This document shows, piece by piece, positions 62,791-64,000 of a stretch of 64,000 nucleotides of DNA. The stretch comes from Ascaphus truei (taxonomy: Eukaryota > Chordata > Amphibia > Anura > Ascaphidae). Under the pieces are notes generated by a model. It did not search any database, had not been told where the DNA came from, and was given only the letters and a program-made list of their open reading frames with translations. Within the stretch, counting starts at the first letter, position 1; each line of letters begins with the position of its first letter. The DNA is taken from contig WSYH01001183.1 in NCBI GenBank assembly GCA_036426205.1, forward strand, positions 42,585 to 106,584, read 5' to 3'. A program made the translations under genes and the position numbers.

Positions 62791-64000
62791 GTGGAGAGAT
62801 GTGCGGGGTATGGCTTACTGACAGATGGGCGGTCGAAGGTACAACTGGAGGAGGATTTGGAGCATCATGAAGACCGCAAGGTCCTACAAGAGGGGCAAGT
62901 CCCCGTAGCTGCTGTGGTGGTGGCTGCTTTTCAGTCCGGAGTGCAGGAAGTCCCTCCAGCTCCGGGGCTGCAAGGACATGAGGAGAGTGCTAGTGACCCC
63001 CGTGGGTGGCTTGGCGCCAGGGGTTGCGGACGAAGAAGCAGCTGCTGCTGCCGAGCGTGCCATCCCTGGGCTCACTGCACTTCTAGCTATATGGGCAATG
63101 GGTGTTAGCACTGCGGAGCGGGTACAGCTTCTGACAGCAGTGCTCAGAAGAACCCACAACCCTTACCTTGAAAATGGGCAACAAGGACTTTCCCAGGTGG
63201 ATCATCACAGCTTCAGCAAGTTTGTGGATGGCACAGATGACCTTGATGCGTTCCTGTTCATCTTCGAGACGCAGTGTTCCCAGTTCCGTATTCCAAGAAG
63301 GGACTGGGTGTCAGACTGCGACCACTGTTATCTGAAAAAGCCAAACGGACTGTGATGGGTATTCCACGCGTTGATGCCAATGAACAAGATGCTAACCCAG
63401 TATGCCCTGATCCCCGAATCTTACAGGGGCAAGTTCTGGATGGGGGGAGTCCTCCCCGGGGAGTCATACAGCACCTATGCCGGTCGGATTGCTCTGCACG
63501 GGACTCAGTGGGTAAAAGGGAATGGTGTTACGAAAATCCATACCCTGCTGGACGTATTCTTTCAAGAGCAGCTGCTGCAGCAGCTTCCCATGGATGTGAG
63601 GGCATGGGTCTACGACCATAAACCTCCGACCTATGAGGATGCTGCAAAATGGCAGATGAGTATGTGGCCAGCCGAGTTTCTATGAAGGACCCGGTAGCAC
63701 CCAAAGGAGCAGGCCACATGGCCCAGGACACTAAAACAATCCCTCAATGGACGCACCAGCCTGCAGCAGCGAGCAGCGCACCCGAGGCTGCAGAGTTCAA
63801 GCATGAGAGAATGTGTTACTCGTGCAATATGGTCGGAAATATCAGGCCAGATTGTCCGGACCGGGACCGGTCAAAGGGACCTCATCAGGGGAAATGCTCA
63901 CCACCTGCGAGGCCGGTCACCCGTGTGCAGCTGGCACACACAGAGGAGCCAACTACAGCTGTGGAACCAGCCCACAGAGGGATGACCAGCGGCAGAACTG
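62791..64000 (+). pseudogene. gag: Gypsy-4 gag with SCAN-like capsid segment
   Basis: The frame from about 62,978 encodes an Ala-rich helical region, then DDLDAFLFIFETQCSQFRIP. A frameshift near 63,308 moves to LRPLLSEKAKRTVMGIPRVD, and another to 63,371-63,685: ALIPESYRGKFWMGG, SYSTYAGRIALHGTQW, VFFQEQLLQQLPMDVRAWV. This pattern resembles the gag capsid from which vertebrate SCAN domains are known to derive (Gmr1-like gypsy). Near 63,810 a zinc knuckle reads CYSCNMVGNIRPDC, with Asn at the usual His position. The frame runs off the window. Confidence 0.72.

Larger units (their letters stand above)
61691..64000 (+). mobile_element. Gypsy-4: LTR retrotransposon, 5-prime part, running off the window
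   Basis: A 715-bp LTR (TGTGACGAGG...GGTTTCA) is followed by a TTGGCGACCCCCAG primer-binding-like sequence and a gag region. It is inserted in Gypsy-3 just upstream of its RT domain: LTRDLRPLHKH and the preceding codons are interrupted at 61,690. The 3-prime part and second LTR lie outside the window, so the target duplication cannot be checked. Confidence 0.8.

Noticed and set aside
1..64000. Search by eye for tRNA, rRNA or host protein-coding exons
   Set aside because: No cloverleaf with conserved A and B boxes, no rRNA-like block and no host gene family was recognised; absence cannot be proven without a homology search.

Overview
This window looks like intergenic DNA from a large, repeat-rich vertebrate genome. 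I infer an amphibian, probably a frog, but the sequence does not prove it. I recognise no host gene, rRNA, tRNA or bacterial operon. Almost everything identifiable is a transposable element: Penelope-like elements (PLEs), Ty3/gypsy chromoviruses of the Tf1/sushi type, other gypsy elements that look Gmr1-like, one BEL/Pao element, an intron-bearing Tc1-like transposase, a giant foldback element and small inverted-repeat elements. Nearly all coding regions are broken by frameshifts, stops or insertions.

Layout. 1-10,505 is an indel-riddled copy of 12,064-23,350. Its error pattern resembles unpolished long reads more than natural decay, so a false duplication in the assembly is likely. 10,620-19,230 is PLE-1 (minus strand), flanked by inverted ~1.4 kb terminal repeats that carry a hammerhead-like motif; it contains a sequencing gap and a 1,083-bp in-frame duplication in its reverse transcriptase. 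19,491-20,374 is a Tc1-like transposase with three ~90-nt introns, followed by a chromodomain gypsy remnant. 24,005-33,780 is a giant palindrome (axis ~25,984) with four symmetric TGACGTCA sites and two divergent first-exon-like ORFs; Gypsy-1 (27,805-33,729, minus) is inserted near its right end. 33,781-37,600 holds further fragments of related elements and a (CA)n repeat.

The second half is a nest. PLE-2 (plus strand, from ~37,900 to ~54,500) is split by a BEL/Pao element (39,169-51,394, minus; 5-bp target duplication ATAAG). That element is split in turn by Gypsy-2 (42,729-48,673, plus; target duplication CTGTA), and its left LTR carries two tandem small elements. Further right lie a gypsy gag fragment (Gypsy-5), Gypsy-3 (minus), PLE-3 inserted in Gypsy-3 (58,893-60,874; CCAAAC duplication) and Gypsy-4 (from 61,691 to the window end, plus).

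The elements do not form a pathway, but they preserve readable mechanisms. Gypsy-1 and Gypsy-2 show self-priming complementarity between the LTR and the primer-binding site, and a conserved gag-pol frameshift stem-loop. All three PLEs carry hammerhead-like motifs in sense orientation downstream of the GIY-YIG domain.
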